A stretch of DNA of 64,000 nt from Amycolatopsis xylanica (GTDB lineage: Bacteria > Actinomycetota > Actinomycetes > Mycobacteriales > Pseudonocardiaceae), in NCBI RefSeq assembly GCF_900107045.1, contig NZ_FNON01000001.1, forward strand, positions 1,612,001 to 1,676,000, written 5' to 3'. Of this stretch, positions 16,994-25,033 are shown piece by piece. Numbering within the stretch: the stretch's first letter is position 1; every line of letters starts with the position of its first letter. The notes under the pieces were generated by a model that did not search any database, had not been told where the DNA came from, and saw only the letters and a list, made by a program, of their open reading frames with translations. A program made the translations under genes and the position numbers.

Positions 16994-17488
16994 ATGTCCA
17001 TCCAGCCCGCACTGGACTCCTCTCTGAGGGAGCTGTTCACCGAAGCGATGAGCCGCCTGGTGACCGGGCTCGCGGTCGTCACCGCGCGCGGGGCGGACGG
17101 GCGGCCGTGCGGGCTGCTGGTGTCCTCGCTCTGTTCCTACAGCGCCGACCCGCCGTCGCTGCTGGTGTCGATCGCCCGGTCGACCAGGTCTTATGCGGCG
17201 CTGATGGACCGGGAGCGGTTCGGCGTGCACCTGCTCGGGGCCGGCCACGAGACGGTGGCCCGCACGTTCGCCGGACGCGGTGGTGACAAGTTCGCGGACC
17301 TCCAGTGGCACTGGCACCGCGGGACGCCGCGCCTGGCGGGCGTGCCGGTCTACCTGTGCTGCGCGGTCAGGCGGGTGATCCACGAAGGCGACCACGCGAT
17401 CCTCGTCGCCGACATCCGCGACGGCGACCTCGCGCCGGGCCGTCCGCTCACCTACTACCGGCGGCGGTTCGACTGGCGCCTTTCCTGA
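16994..17488 (+). CDS. Flavin reductase-like FMN-binding split-barrel protein
   Basis: The 164-residue protein fits the flavin reductase domain family (HpaC/ActVB-like). It has MSRLVTGLAVVTARGADG near the N-terminus, then GLLVSSLCSYSADPPSLLVS and a FGVHLLGAGHE strand, with HAILVADIRDG near the end. Such enzymes give reduced flavin to a partner monooxygenase. None is present nearby, so either a distant partner or a redox role on the peptide is possible. The start follows the TPR stop by 3 bp. The end overlaps the convergent SARP gene by 34 bp. Confidence 0.82.
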   Translation: MSIQPALDSSLRELFTEAMSRLVTGLAVVTARGADGRPCGLLVSSLCSYSADPPSLLVSIARSTRSYAALMDRERFGVHLLGAGHETVARTFAGRGGDKFADLQWHWHRGTPRLAGVPVYLCCAVRRVIHEGDHAILVADIRDGDLAPGRPLTYYRRRFDWRLS

Positions 17489-18267
17489 CCACCGTCCTGG
17501 AGAATCGTCCGCTGCACGGCGCGAAGCGCCTGGCCAGGCTCGATTCCGACCTCCTCGCGCAGGACACGCTGAGCACGCGCGTAGACGTCGAGCGCCTCGG
17601 CCCGGCGGCCCGACCGGCAGTAGGCCAGCATGAGCCGCCGGTGGAAACCCTCGCAATAGGGGTGGTACGCGCACAGCTGCTCCAGTTCGGCGATCAGACC
17701 GGCGTCGGGGCCGTGCTCGAGATCCAGGTCGATCCGGCTCTCCAGCGCGGACAACCGTTCCTCTTCGAGGTAGCGCGCGTACCGGTCGTACTCCGGCCAG
17801 CGCGCGAGATCGGCCAGCACCCGTCCGCGCCACAGCGACAACGCCAGCCGGAACTCCGCCGCGGCGTCCACACACCGGCCCGTGTCCAGCAGGCCCCGCG
17901 CCCGCGTCAGATGCGCACGGAACCGGGACACGTCGAGCTGTCCCGGCGCGGCCACGAGCAGATAGCCCGACGGGCATGTCTTGAGCACGGCGTGCTCGCG
18001 CGGGTCGCCGTCGCCCGCCAGCGATCGGCGTATTCCGCACACGTACATTTGGACGGCCGCCCGTGCCGAGTCCGGCGGGCGTGATCCCCACATCTGGTCG
18101 ATGATCGCGTCGGTGGTCACCAGCTTGTTCGCGTTGAGCAACAGGATCGCGAGCAGAACCCGTTGCTGGAACGGCTTCGGGGTCCGGTCCTGCCCATTCC
18201 GGATGACCTCGAGCGGGCCCAGCACCCGGAAACGCGACCGGTCGACGGAGTGCTCCACTTCGGTCAC
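17455..18267 (-). CDS. SARP-family transcriptional regulator (BTAD)
   Basis: The roughly 270-residue protein has an OmpR-like winged HTH (FRVLGPLEVIRNG, then RVLLAILLLNANKLVTTDAI, about 12-105). A bacterial transcriptional activator domain follows (about 110-255, with FRAHLTRARGLLDTGRC and YARAQRVLREEVGIEPG). SARPs activate secondary-metabolite operons, and this one lies head-on to the peptide/M50 operon and divergent from an AfsR-type gene. The start is uncertain: GTG at 18267 gives the usual SARP length, while a TTG at 18336 with AGGA 4 nt before it would add 23 residues. Confidence 0.85.
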   Translation of the reverse strand: MTEVEHSVDRSRFRVLGPLEVIRNGQDRTPKPFQQRVLLAILLLNANKLVTTDAIIDQMWGSRPPDSARAAVQMYVCGIRRSLAGDGDPREHAVLKTCPSGYLLVAAPGQLDVSRFRAHLTRARGLLDTGRCVDAAAEFRLALSLWRGRVLADLARWPEYDRYARYLEEERLSALESRIDLDLEHGPDAGLIAELEQLCAYHPYCEGFHRRLMLAYCRSGRRAEALDVYARAQRVLREEVGIEPGQALRAVQRTILQDGGQERRQSNRRR

Positions 18268-18460
18268 CACCCGCGACAAGTGGTTGCCCACCGACGGGAT
18301 ACCGGCGCTCTTCGTTTTCTTTTCCTTGCCATTCAAGGGATCCTGACCGCGCCCGGCTGAGGAAATGTTGCGATTGTGTTGTGGTGGACCAAATGTCGGC
18401 CTTAGGATGCATCCTGTCGGCACGTTCGGGTGGGGTGCGCTCGCCGGCAGGGGGTATGAG

Positions 18461-21388
18461 GTGGACTTCCGGGTCTTGGGACCGGTCCGGGTGCACGCGG
18501 GCGGGCGGACCGTCCCCATCGGGGAGCCACGCCGTCAGGCCGTGTTCTCGGTGCTGCTGCTCGAAGCGGGTCGCACAGTCGCCGACGACATGCTGATCGA
18601 CCGGGTCTGGGGTGAGACTCCGCCCCAGCAGGCGCGCCGGTCGCTGCAAGCCCACATCACCCGCATCCGCCGCGCGCTGGAAGAAGCCGAGCCCGGCGGC
18701 GCGCTGGTGGCCCGGGATTCCGGCGGCTACCGCCTCGCCGTCAAGCCGGAGCAGGTCGACGTCTTCCGCTTCCGGCGCGCGCTCCACGAGCACACCGCCG
18801 ACGCCGCCGCGCTGGAGGCCGCGCTCGCGCTCTGGCACGGCGAACCGCTGGCAGGCGTGCGCGGTGACTGGGCCGAGCGCACCCGCCGGACGCTGCGCCA
18901 GGACCACGCGGCCGCCGTCGTCGCCTGGGCGGAGGCCAAGATCAACGCCGGTGAGGCGGCGTCGACCATCGGCCGACTCACGGCGCTCAGCGACGAGTAC
19001 CCGTTGCAGGAGACGGCCGCGGCGGCGTTGATGCGCGCCCTGTATGCGGCCAATCGTGGCGCCGACGCACTGGCCCACTATGAGCGGATTCGCTTGGTAC
19101 TGCGCGAAGAACTCGGCGCGGACCCCGGGCCGGAGCTCGCCGCCGTGCACGAGGCCGTGCTGCGCCATGACCTGCCGCCCCAAGGCGCCTCCTCCCCCGT
19201 CCCCGCGCAGCTGCCCGCCGACGTCGCCGCGTTCGCCGGCCGGACGGAGGAGCTGGCCGAGCTGGACCGGGTGACCACCGGGCTCGTCTGCCTCACCGGC
19301 ACGGCCGGGGCAGGCAAGACGGCGACCGCCGTGCACTGGGGCCACCGGGTGCGGAGCCGGTTCCCGGACGGGCAGCTGTACCTGGATCTGCGCGGTTACG
19401 AACCCGGCGAGCCGATGCCGTCGACCGACGCGCTGGCCACGTTCCTCGACGCCCTGCTGCCCGACGGCGCGCGGATGCCGCTGATGCCGGTCGAGCGCGC
19501 CGCCCGGTTCCGCACCGAGGTGGCTGGCAAGCGGATGCTCATCGTGCTGGACAACGCGGCGACTGCGGAACAGGTCCGCCCGCTGCTGCCCGGCACGCAC
19601 ACCTGCGTCGTGGTGGTCACCAGCCGCGATTCGCTCGCCGGGCTCGTCGCGCTGCACGGCGCGCACCGGGTGACGGTGGACAGGCTGCCCGCCGCGGACG
19701 CCGTCGGGCTGCTGCGACGGCTGATCGGCCCGAGGGTCGACGCGGAGCCGGAGGCCACGGCGGAGCTGGCCGAGCGGTGTGTCCGGCTGCCGCTGACCCT
19801 GCGGCTGGCCGCCGAACTCGCGGGCTCCAGGCCGGGCTCGCGGCTGTCGCGGCTGGTCGACGAACTCCGTGCGGCGCAAAGCACCTTGGACCTGCTCAGT
19901 GGCGGCGGCGATCAGCGTGCGGCGGTGCGGGCGGTGTTCTCGTGGTCGCTGCGGCAGCTGAGCGAGGAGGCCATCCGCGCGTTCGCGCTGCTCGGCCATC
20001 ATCCGGCTCCCCTGTTCGACGCGTACGCGCTGGCCGCGCTGAGCGGGGACGACGTCGATCAGGCGCAGGCCGACTTGGACGCGCTCGCCCGCGCGAACCT
20101 CGTCCACCCGGCCGGCGTCTACCGGTACGGCATGCATGAGCTTCTCAAGGCTTACGCCGCGGAGATCGGCGACGAACCCGCACTGAGCCGGGTCTACGAC
20201 TACTACCTCGCCACCATCGCCGCGGCGATGGACCGCCTCTACCCCGCCGAAGCCCATCGGCGGCCCGCGGTCGCCGCACCGGCCGCCGCGCTGCCTGCCT
20301 TCGACGACGCCGCCGCCCGGGACTGGCTGGACGCCGAATCACCCAACGTCCAGGCACTGGCCGCCCACGCGGCGGGTCACGGCATGCCCGAGCACGCGGT
20401 GACGCTGTCCTCGCTGCTGTTCCGCTACCTCGACGGGCACCGCGAAACGGCCGCGCTGGCCATCCATGGTTACGCCAAGGAAGCCGCGCGCATACTCGGT
20501 GACCACACCGCCGAAGCGACCGCGCTCATCGCGCTGGGCGCCATGCACATGCAGGCTGGCCGGACCGGGCCCGCCGCCGCGGACATGTGGGCGGCGCACG
20601 CCCTGTTCCGGGAGACCGGCGACCTGCTCGGCCAGGCACGGGCGGTCGGCAACGTCGGCATGCTCGAGGAAAGCGCGGGCCGGTACCGCCGGGCGGCCGC
20701 CTACTACACCCGGGCGCTGACCATGCTCGGGACGCTCGGCGACGTCACCGGGCAGGCGCACATGCTCACCCGGCTGGGCACGATCGAGGCCCGCATCGGC
20801 CGCGACGAGCCAGGACACGAGCACCTGCGGCGAGCCATGGCACTGCACCGGCGCGCCGGTCACCGCTTCGGCGAGGCCTGGGCGAAGATCGGGCTCGGCG
20901 AACTCGCGACCCGGCAGCACCGGACGGCCGACGCCCGCAGGCTGCACAGCGAAGCCGCCGACCTGTTCAGCCAGCTCGGGCACCGCGGCAGCGAGGCATG
21001 GGCGATCGACGGCCTCGGCAGGGCCGAGGCGAGCAGCGGCCACCCGGTCGACGCCGCCACCCACCACCGGCGCGCACTCGACCTGTTCCGAGTGCATAGC
21101 TGCCGCGACGGCGAATCCTGGGCACTCAACGGCCTCGGCGAGGCCTGCCACGCCTGCGGTTACGTGGCGACCGCCCGCGCGAACCACACCGAAGCACTGG
21201 CCGTGGCGACCCGGACCGGCTGCCACGAGCAGGTCGCCCGCGCGTATCACGGCCTCGCGCGCGCCGCCTCGTCCGACACCGACTTCGCCACCGCCCGCAG
21301 CCACTACGGCCAAGCGATCGAGATCTACACCGAGCTGGGCCTGACCGAAGCCGAAGTGGCCAAAGCGGAACTCACGGCCTTGCGCTAG
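18461..21388 (+). CDS. AfsR-like regulator: SARP-BTAD, NB-ARC, TPR
   Basis: The 975-residue protein has the full AfsR layout. The winged HTH and BTAD occupy residues 1-250 (VDFRVLGPVRVHAGGR at the start). An NB-ARC ATPase (about 270-560) has the P-loop GTAGAGKT and MLIVLDNAATAEQVRPLLPG. Tetratricopeptide repeats run from about 650 to the end. AfsR proteins couple signals to activation of secondary metabolism. The GTG at 18461 has AGGGGG about 7 nt upstream and begins the HTH strand, so the longer open frame is not used. It diverges from the SARP gene, sharing a 193-bp intergenic region. Confidence 0.9.
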   Translation: MDFRVLGPVRVHAGGRTVPIGEPRRQAVFSVLLLEAGRTVADDMLIDRVWGETPPQQARRSLQAHITRIRRALEEAEPGGALVARDSGGYRLAVKPEQVDVFRFRRALHEHTADAAALEAALALWHGEPLAGVRGDWAERTRRTLRQDHAAAVVAWAEAKINAGEAASTIGRLTALSDEYPLQETAAAALMRALYAANRGADALAHYERIRLVLREELGADPGPELAAVHEAVLRHDLPPQGASSPVPAQLPADVAAFAGRTEELAELDRVTTGLVCLTGTAGAGKTATAVHWGHRVRSRFPDGQLYLDLRGYEPGEPMPSTDALATFLDALLPDGARMPLMPVERAARFRTEVAGKRMLIVLDNAATAEQVRPLLPGTHTCVVVVTSRDSLAGLVALHGAHRVTVDRLPAADAVGLLRRLIGPRVDAEPEATAELAERCVRLPLTLRLAAELAGSRPGSRLSRLVDELRAAQSTLDLLSGGGDQRAAVRAVFSWSLRQLSEEAIRAFALLGHHPAPLFDAYALAALSGDDVDQAQADLDALARANLVHPAGVYRYGMHELLKAYAAEIGDEPALSRVYDYYLATIAAAMDRLYPAEAHRRPAVAAPAAALPAFDDAAARDWLDAESPNVQALAAHAAGHGMPEHAVTLSSLLFRYLDGHRETAALAIHGYAKEAARILGDHTAEATALIALGAMHMQAGRTGPAAADMWAAHALFRETGDLLGQARAVGNVGMLEESAGRYRRAAAYYTRALTMLGTLGDVTGQAHMLTRLGTIEARIGRDEPGHEHLRRAMALHRRAGHRFGEAWAKIGLGELATRQHRTADARRLHSEAADLFSQLGHRGSEAWAIDGLGRAEASSGHPVDAATHHRRALDLFRVHSCRDGESWALNGLGEACHACGYVATARANHTEALAVATRTGCHEQVARAYHGLARAASSDTDFATARSHYGQAIEIYTELGLTEAEVAKAELTALR

Positions 21389-21393
21389 CGCGG

Positions 21394-21717
21394 TTGGCCG
21401 AAGTCGCCCCGGCGATTCTCTGCCTGTCACTGGCGAACTCGGCCGTCGCCGCCCCGATGTCCCACGCGCAGTGCGATCCCGTGACCGACGCCTACTGCGG
21501 CTGGACCGGGACCGGCTACGGCGGCGGGTTCTATTTGTGGCAGAAGTCCACCAGCAACACGGGCGTCCCGATCCGCTCGATGTGGAACAAGCGGGGATCG
21601 TGGGTGGTGGTGGTGTATTCCGGCACGAACTACACCGGAAGCCGGTACACCGTCAACGCGGGCGCCTCGGTGCTGGCGCTGCCCTTCGACGTCTGGTCGG
21701 CCGCCAGCAGCGGCTGA
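21394..21717 (+). CDS. Small secreted protein, peptidase-inhibitor I36-like
   Basis: The 107-residue frame contains a hydrophobic leader (PAILCLSLANSAVAAP) followed by a short beta-rich domain with CDPVTDAYCGWTGTGYGGG, FYLWQKS and VVVVYSGTNYTGSRYTVNAG. That spacing resembles secreted I36-family (SMI-like) proteins of actinomycetes. The only canonical start is TTG at 21394, without a Shine-Dalgarno and with no positive n-region, so the true start or functionality is doubtful. It begins 5 bp after the AfsR-like gene and could be coupled to it. A hairpin separates it from terC. Confidence 0.5.
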   Translation: MAEVAPAILCLSLANSAVAAPMSHAQCDPVTDAYCGWTGTGYGGGFYLWQKSTSNTGVPIRSMWNKRGSWVVVVYSGTNYTGSRYTVNAGASVLALPFDVWSAASSG

Positions 21718-21732
21718 CCTGCCGTACGCGCG

Positions 21733-21754
21733 GACCGGCTCAGTCGGGCCGGTC
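21733..21754. terminator. Bidirectional hairpin between convergent genes
   Basis: GACCGGC and GCCGGTC form a 7-bp stem between the I36-like gene and the end of terC, flanked by a GC-rich outer stem. There is no T-run. Confidence 0.4.
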
Positions 21755-22732
21755 TTGCGCGCGCAGGGAGCCCGGGTGCGCCTTGGTATCGGGATCGCGA
21801 CGGGTCTTGACCAGGCTCGCCACGGTCACCACCAGCAGGATCCCGATGATCACACCGAGGCTGAACGGCGTCGAGATCTCAGGCACCCGGGTGTCGATGT
21901 CGACGTGCGCCCAATGCAGGATCAGCTTCACCCCGATGAACCCGAGGATCACCGCCAAGCCCGCCGACAGATAGACCAGCCGGTCCAGCAGCCCCTTGAC
22001 CAAGAAGTACAGCGCCCGCAGCCCGAGCAACGCGAACGCGTTCGCCGCGAAGACCAGATACGGCTCGTCGGTGATACCGAAGACCGCCGGAATCGAGTCC
22101 AGTGCGAACAGCAGATCGATCCCGCCGATCGCGATCAGCACCACGACGAGCGGAGTCCCCACCCGCTTCCCGTCCGCGATCGTGAACAGCTTCCCCCCGT
22201 CATACTCCGCCGACAGCGGCAGCACCCGCCGCGCGGTCCGCACGATCGCGTTGTTCTCGACGTCCGGATCCTCATCGCGATGCCGGAACAGCTGCACACC
22301 GGTGTAGATCAGCAGCAGCCCGAACAACAGGAACATGAACGAGAACAGCGAAAGCAACGTCGCGCCGAGCGCGATGAAGATGCCACGCATGATCAGCGCG
22401 GCGATGATCCCGAACGTGAGCACCTTGTGCTGATGCTCTTCCGGCACGGCGAAGGTGCTCATAATGATCACGAACACGAAGAGATTGTCGACCGACAGGC
22501 TCTTCTCCACGATGTAGCCCGCGAAATACTGGGTGCCGAAGTCACCACCATGCGCCAGCGTCAGCCAGACCCCGAACGCCACCGCGACCAGGATGTACCC
22601 GACCGACCAGGCGACCGCCTCCCCGAAGCCCACCCGATGCGGGCGCACCGCGGCCAGCACAAGGTCGATCGCGAGCAGCGCGAGCACTAGTCCGATCGTG
22701 AGCGTCCAGGTGAGGCCATCGATATCGAGCAT
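21740..22732 (-). CDS. terC: TerC/Alx-family integral membrane protein
   Basis: The 330-residue protein has about nine membrane helices with the TerC hallmarks VEKSLSVDNLFVFVIIM (about 74-90) and IGGIDLLFALDSIPAVFGIT (about 203-222). The acidic residues in these two motifs are thought to bind divalent metal. Family members act in tellurite resistance or manganese efflux, the latter shown for Alx/MntP-like relatives. I looked for but did not find a yybP-ykoY-type leader upstream. The first codon is ATG at 22732. The C-terminus is charged and cytoplasmic. Confidence 0.92.
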   Translation of the reverse strand: MLDIDGLTWTLTIGLVLALLAIDLVLAAVRPHRVGFGEAVAWSVGYILVAVAFGVWLTLAHGGDFGTQYFAGYIVEKSLSVDNLFVFVIIMSTFAVPEEHQHKVLTFGIIAALIMRGIFIALGATLLSLFSFMFLLFGLLLIYTGVQLFRHRDEDPDVENNAIVRTARRVLPLSAEYDGGKLFTIADGKRVGTPLVVVLIAIGGIDLLFALDSIPAVFGITDEPYLVFAANAFALLGLRALYFLVKGLLDRLVYLSAGLAVILGFIGVKLILHWAHVDIDTRVPEISTPFSLGVIIGILLVVTVASLVKTRRDPDTKAHPGSLRAQDRPD

Positions 22733-23138
22733 TCATCCCCTGCTTTCACTCGCTCCGCCCGCGAGCCTAGTGCGAGATCAGCACCTCCGCTCGATTTGTC
22801 CTCTGTGGACTCCGCCTGTTGGCGTCGAGATCGGCGGCCGCTACGAACGCGCGCAGTCAGCTCGCCGGGCCGACCGGCTACCGCCTGCTCGAAGGGTCGC
22901 CTTTGCTCTTGGTTACCGGGTCGGATCTAAAGACATCCCGTATGGACATTTCCGCTCCGGGGTCGGGTGGTGTTTGGGGTCGCTGCGGAAATATCCATAC
23001 GGACCGGGGCACGGTGGTCAGATTTCGTTGTGGCTCACCAGAAACCCCGGCCGGTACTGGCTGCCCGCCTGGGCGCTGGGTCGACCAGCCCGGCGTGTCT
23101 AGTGGCATATGACTCTAGATTCGCGTAGTGTGGAATGC

Positions 23139-23994
23139 ATGATCAGCACCGAAAGTCCTGACACCGCAGCACCACCCGAGTGGTGGCGCTGCGACAAAGA
23201 CACGCTGCTGCTCGCCTACGTCGCCCGCGAACGAGAGAAACGGCGCCTGGAGGCCGAGCAAGGACAAATCCTCGCCTCGGCATGAACTCGGGTTCGTCAC
23301 CCACCGCGACGGCACCCACGGCATAAAGATCAAAACCGACGCCGAAACCATCGCCCGACTGAAAGCAACCCTCGACCCACTCGCCAAACCCCGCCCGACA
23401 TCCGAGGAAGAAGGCCGGGACACACGCTCGCAGTGGGAGCGGCTCGGGGATGCGTTCGCCACCTTTGTCCGCATCGGCATGGGCAACCCCGACATCCCCA
23501 CCCAAGCCGGAGACAGCGTCCACGTCGTAGTCACCCTCGGCCTCGACGAACTCAAAACCGGAATCGGACACGCCTGCCTCGATCTAGTCGGGGACATCAG
23601 CGCCACCGACGCACGGATACTCGCCTGCGACTGCAAAGTCATCCCCGTCACCCTCGGCTCCCACGGCGAACCGCTCGATGTCGGCCGGGCTCAACGCCTC
23701 GCCACCCCGGCGCAACGCCGCGCCCTCGCGATCCGGGATGGCGGGTGCGCCTTCCCGGGGTGTGATGCGCCGCCACAGCAATGCACAGCGCACCACATCG
23801 TTTTCTGGGCACACCATGGGGAAACCCGCATCGATAATCTCGTGCTGCTCTGCGGCAAGCACCACCGACTGATCCACAACAGCGACTGGGAGGTACGCAT
23901 CGCCAGCGACGGATACCCCGAGTTCATCCCACCGGCGTTCATCGACCCTGCACGGGCGCCCCGCCGCAACACCATGCACACCACCCGAACCTGA
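23139..23994 (+). pseudogene. DUF222-HNH protein, internally deleted and frameshifted
   Basis: The first 46 codons match the intact copy at 11529, up to GQILA. Then about 407 nt are missing relative to that copy, and the frame shifts at 23277-23281, giving a stop at 23283. The rest (from HELGFVTHRDGTHGIK onward, frame 23281-23994) is otherwise intact and contains the complete HNH domain (CAFPGCDAPPQQC, LVLLCGKHHRLIHNSDW). An internal ATG at 23479 could in principle express the nuclease part alone (171 residues). Confidence 0.85.
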
Positions 23995-24157
23995 ACCCCG
24001 CCGCAGGCGTGGGAAGCCCAACCGATCGAGGCAGATCCTCTTTACTCGCTTCCGGCGCAGCAGCCGCGCCCTAAGCACCAGAAGTGCCGCCGCCGCGTAC
24101 TCAAGCTACACCCAGGCCCACCGGCACTGGCACAGAAACCCGTCCGGTCTTCTGCAG

Positions 24158-24186
24158 GATATTCGGCCACTCAGCGGCCGAATATC
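24158..24186 (+). terminator. Perfect 11-bp-stem hairpin in element 2
   Basis: GATATTCGGCC, loop ACTCAGC, GGCCGAATATC. It occupies the same relative place as the hairpin in element 1 after the HNH gene. Confidence 0.55.
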
Positions 24187-24495
24187 CCACACAACAACCA
24201 AAACACCCCAGGCCGAACGCTCAAAGGATCTCGGCCGGACCACCCTCCCTGCCGCCATCGCACACCACGACCACGACAGCCCGACCCAACGCCCAGGCAA
24301 GCAGCAAGTACCACCTGAGGTTTCCGGCGAGCCCAAGCGGCGTTGTACCACCGTGCCCTCGGTCCGTATGGATATTTCCGCAGCGAGCACAAACACCACC
24401 CGACCCCACGAGCGGAAATTTCCATACGGGACCGCCCTAGATCCGACCCCGACAAACCCAAAACCCAGGGTTGCTTCCCGCGCCTTCGGCAACAC

Positions 24496-25005
24496 TCACG
24501 AATCAGCCAGGGTGAGCAGTTCATCGATCACCGGCTCGGCACTGTAGTAGGTGAGAGCTCCGCGACGGCCACCATCGGCGCGACCACCCTGCACCCAGAT
24601 CACCATCGAGACCACACGCCTCCGCGACCCGTGTTGCGCGGGCCGAGACACCCTCGTGCCCGGCGCCAGTCACCACGTAGTCCACCGCGTCGAAGCACGG
24701 GTCACCGACGCAGGCCTTCGGGTCGATCGCGGTCAAGCCGCGTCCGGGACCACCGTCCAGTGCGTTGCCAAGGTGGAGACCGCCGTGCAGCAACACGGGG
24801 CTGGATGATCCACGTACCGATGGCAGGTCGGACAGTTTCCGGTCGATCCGAGCGAAGGCCTCGGCGCATCGTCCGCGCAGGTCCGACGGCCAGTGCGCAG
24901 GCGGGGCAAGGCGGCGAGCAGCTCGCCCCACGGCTACGAGATAGCGAACATGCGCAGCATCTCCGCCTGCTTGGTCAGCAGGGCCCGAATGTCCACGCCG
25001 GTCAG
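24496..25005 (-). pseudogene. Aminoglycoside (APH(6)-like) phosphotransferase remnant
   Basis: Pieces in several frames resemble streptomycin 6-kinase-type phosphotransferases. There is an N-proximal LLTKQAEMLRMFAIS ending in a stop near 24941, then in another frame VLLHGGLHLGNAL and AIDPKACVGDPCFDAVDYV, and after a further shift YYSAEPVIDELLTLADS at the end. The HGDLHxxN catalytic Asp has become Gly (HGGLH), and at least two frame changes are present. The remnant starts 41 bp from the right terminus of HNH element 2, which may have disturbed it. Family assignment rests on the two motifs. Confidence 0.65.
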
Positions 25006-25033
25006 TTTGGTCTTGAACTACTAGCCTGGCGGG

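Larger units (their letters stand above)
22916..24455 (+). mobile_element. DUF222-HNH repeat element 2 with ~170-bp terminal inverted repeats
   Basis: The left end (22916-23138) repeats element 1. It contains a dyad with 18-bp arms at 22938-22955 and 22985-23002. The right end (about 24278-24455) is an inverted copy of the left end, including its own perfect dyad (24364-24381 / 24412-24429) and the terminal GGATCTA core on both sides. Between the ends lie a deleted HNH gene and a perfect 11-bp-stem hairpin. No target-site duplication is evident. The structure is that of a non-autonomous or decayed mobile unit; transposition itself is inferred. Confidence 0.7.

Noticed and set aside
14687-20257. 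An exceptionally long open frame on the minus strand (about 1850 codons).
   Set aside because: It lies antisense to the TPR, flavin reductase and AfsR genes and its product is low-complexity Arg/Gly/Pro. It is a GC-bias shadow.
22733-22915. yybP-ykoY (manganese) riboswitch ahead of terC.
   Set aside because: No conserved aptamer core was found in the leader.
22916-24455. Target-site duplication around HNH element 2.
   Set aside because: The flanks outside the terminal segments share no convincing direct repeat.
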